Positions 6,045-6,073 of a stretch of DNA of 6,073 nt are shown here, in pieces; position 1 is the first letter of the stretch, and each line of letters begins with the position of its first letter. This DNA is from Candidatus Odinarchaeota archaeon (GTDB taxonomy: Archaea; Asgardarchaeota; Baldrarchaeia; Baldrarchaeales; DXJG01): contig JAGGSW010000096.1 of assembly GCA_021158895.1 (NCBI GenBank), positions 1-6,073 of the forward strand. The letters run 5' to 3'. The notes beneath the pieces were generated by a model. It did not search any database. It had not been told where the DNA came from and saw only the letters and a program-made list of their open reading frames with translations. Made by a program: the position numbers and the translations under genes.

Positions 6045-6073
6045 TTTTCACCAAACAAACAATACACTAAGCC

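Larger units (their letters stand above)
5858..6073. other. Gene-free right edge with AT-rich promoter-like sequence
   Basis: No coding region is supported on either strand; the only plus-strand ATG frames are short, such as 18 codons from 6014. The stretch holds the regulator promoter at its left end. Near its right end are an inverted repeat, GTTTAT and ATAAAC around GAAT (6019-6034), and the element CCTATATAAG (6035-6044 region). The latter is nearly symmetric and could drive a gene beyond the right edge, with a start near 6065, or add a distal minus-strand promoter. Confidence 0.4.

Overview
The window is AT-rich archaeal DNA. Three things point to an archaeon: an indolepyruvate ferredoxin oxidoreductase pair of archaeal layout, a Rab-like small GTPase of the kind found in Asgard and some TACK lineages, and TATA-like elements about 25 bases before probable transcript starts. 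The lineage cannot be fixed from this sequence alone. An Asgard or TACK archaeon (for example a Bathyarchaeia-like one) is the best guess, and an anaerobic peptide or amino-acid fermenting lifestyle fits iorAB.

Left part (1-800): a minus-strand gene for a eukaryote-like Ras/Rab-type GTPase, followed by a gene-free stretch of about 200 bases that separates it from the divergent iorAB operon. This stretch contains a 24-base near-perfect palindrome, a degenerate half copy of it, and TATA-like elements facing both ways. It looks like a regulated divergent promoter.

Middle (801-3298): iorA and iorB, two bases apart and each with a strong Shine-Dalgarno sequence. They encode the TPP- and [4Fe-4S]-containing large subunit and the small gamma-type subunit of indolepyruvate:ferredoxin oxidoreductase. 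This enzyme oxidises arylpyruvates made from aromatic amino acids to aryl-acetyl-CoA and reduces ferredoxin.

Right part (3348-5857, minus strand, convergent with iorAB): a two-gene operon. The first gene encodes a 186-residue coiled-coil plus winged-helix protein. It overlaps by ATGA with the second, a 650-residue protein with about eight membrane helices and a large beta-rich, probably cytoplasmic C-terminal region that contains a 16-17 residue tandem repeat. I do not recognise the membrane protein family. Coupling between a DNA-binding protein and a membrane protein makes this the best candidate here for an undescribed sensing or envelope system. A 9-base direct repeat with 10-base period lies over the probable promoter of the regulator. 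The last 216 bases hold no gene, only AT-rich promoter-like sequence.
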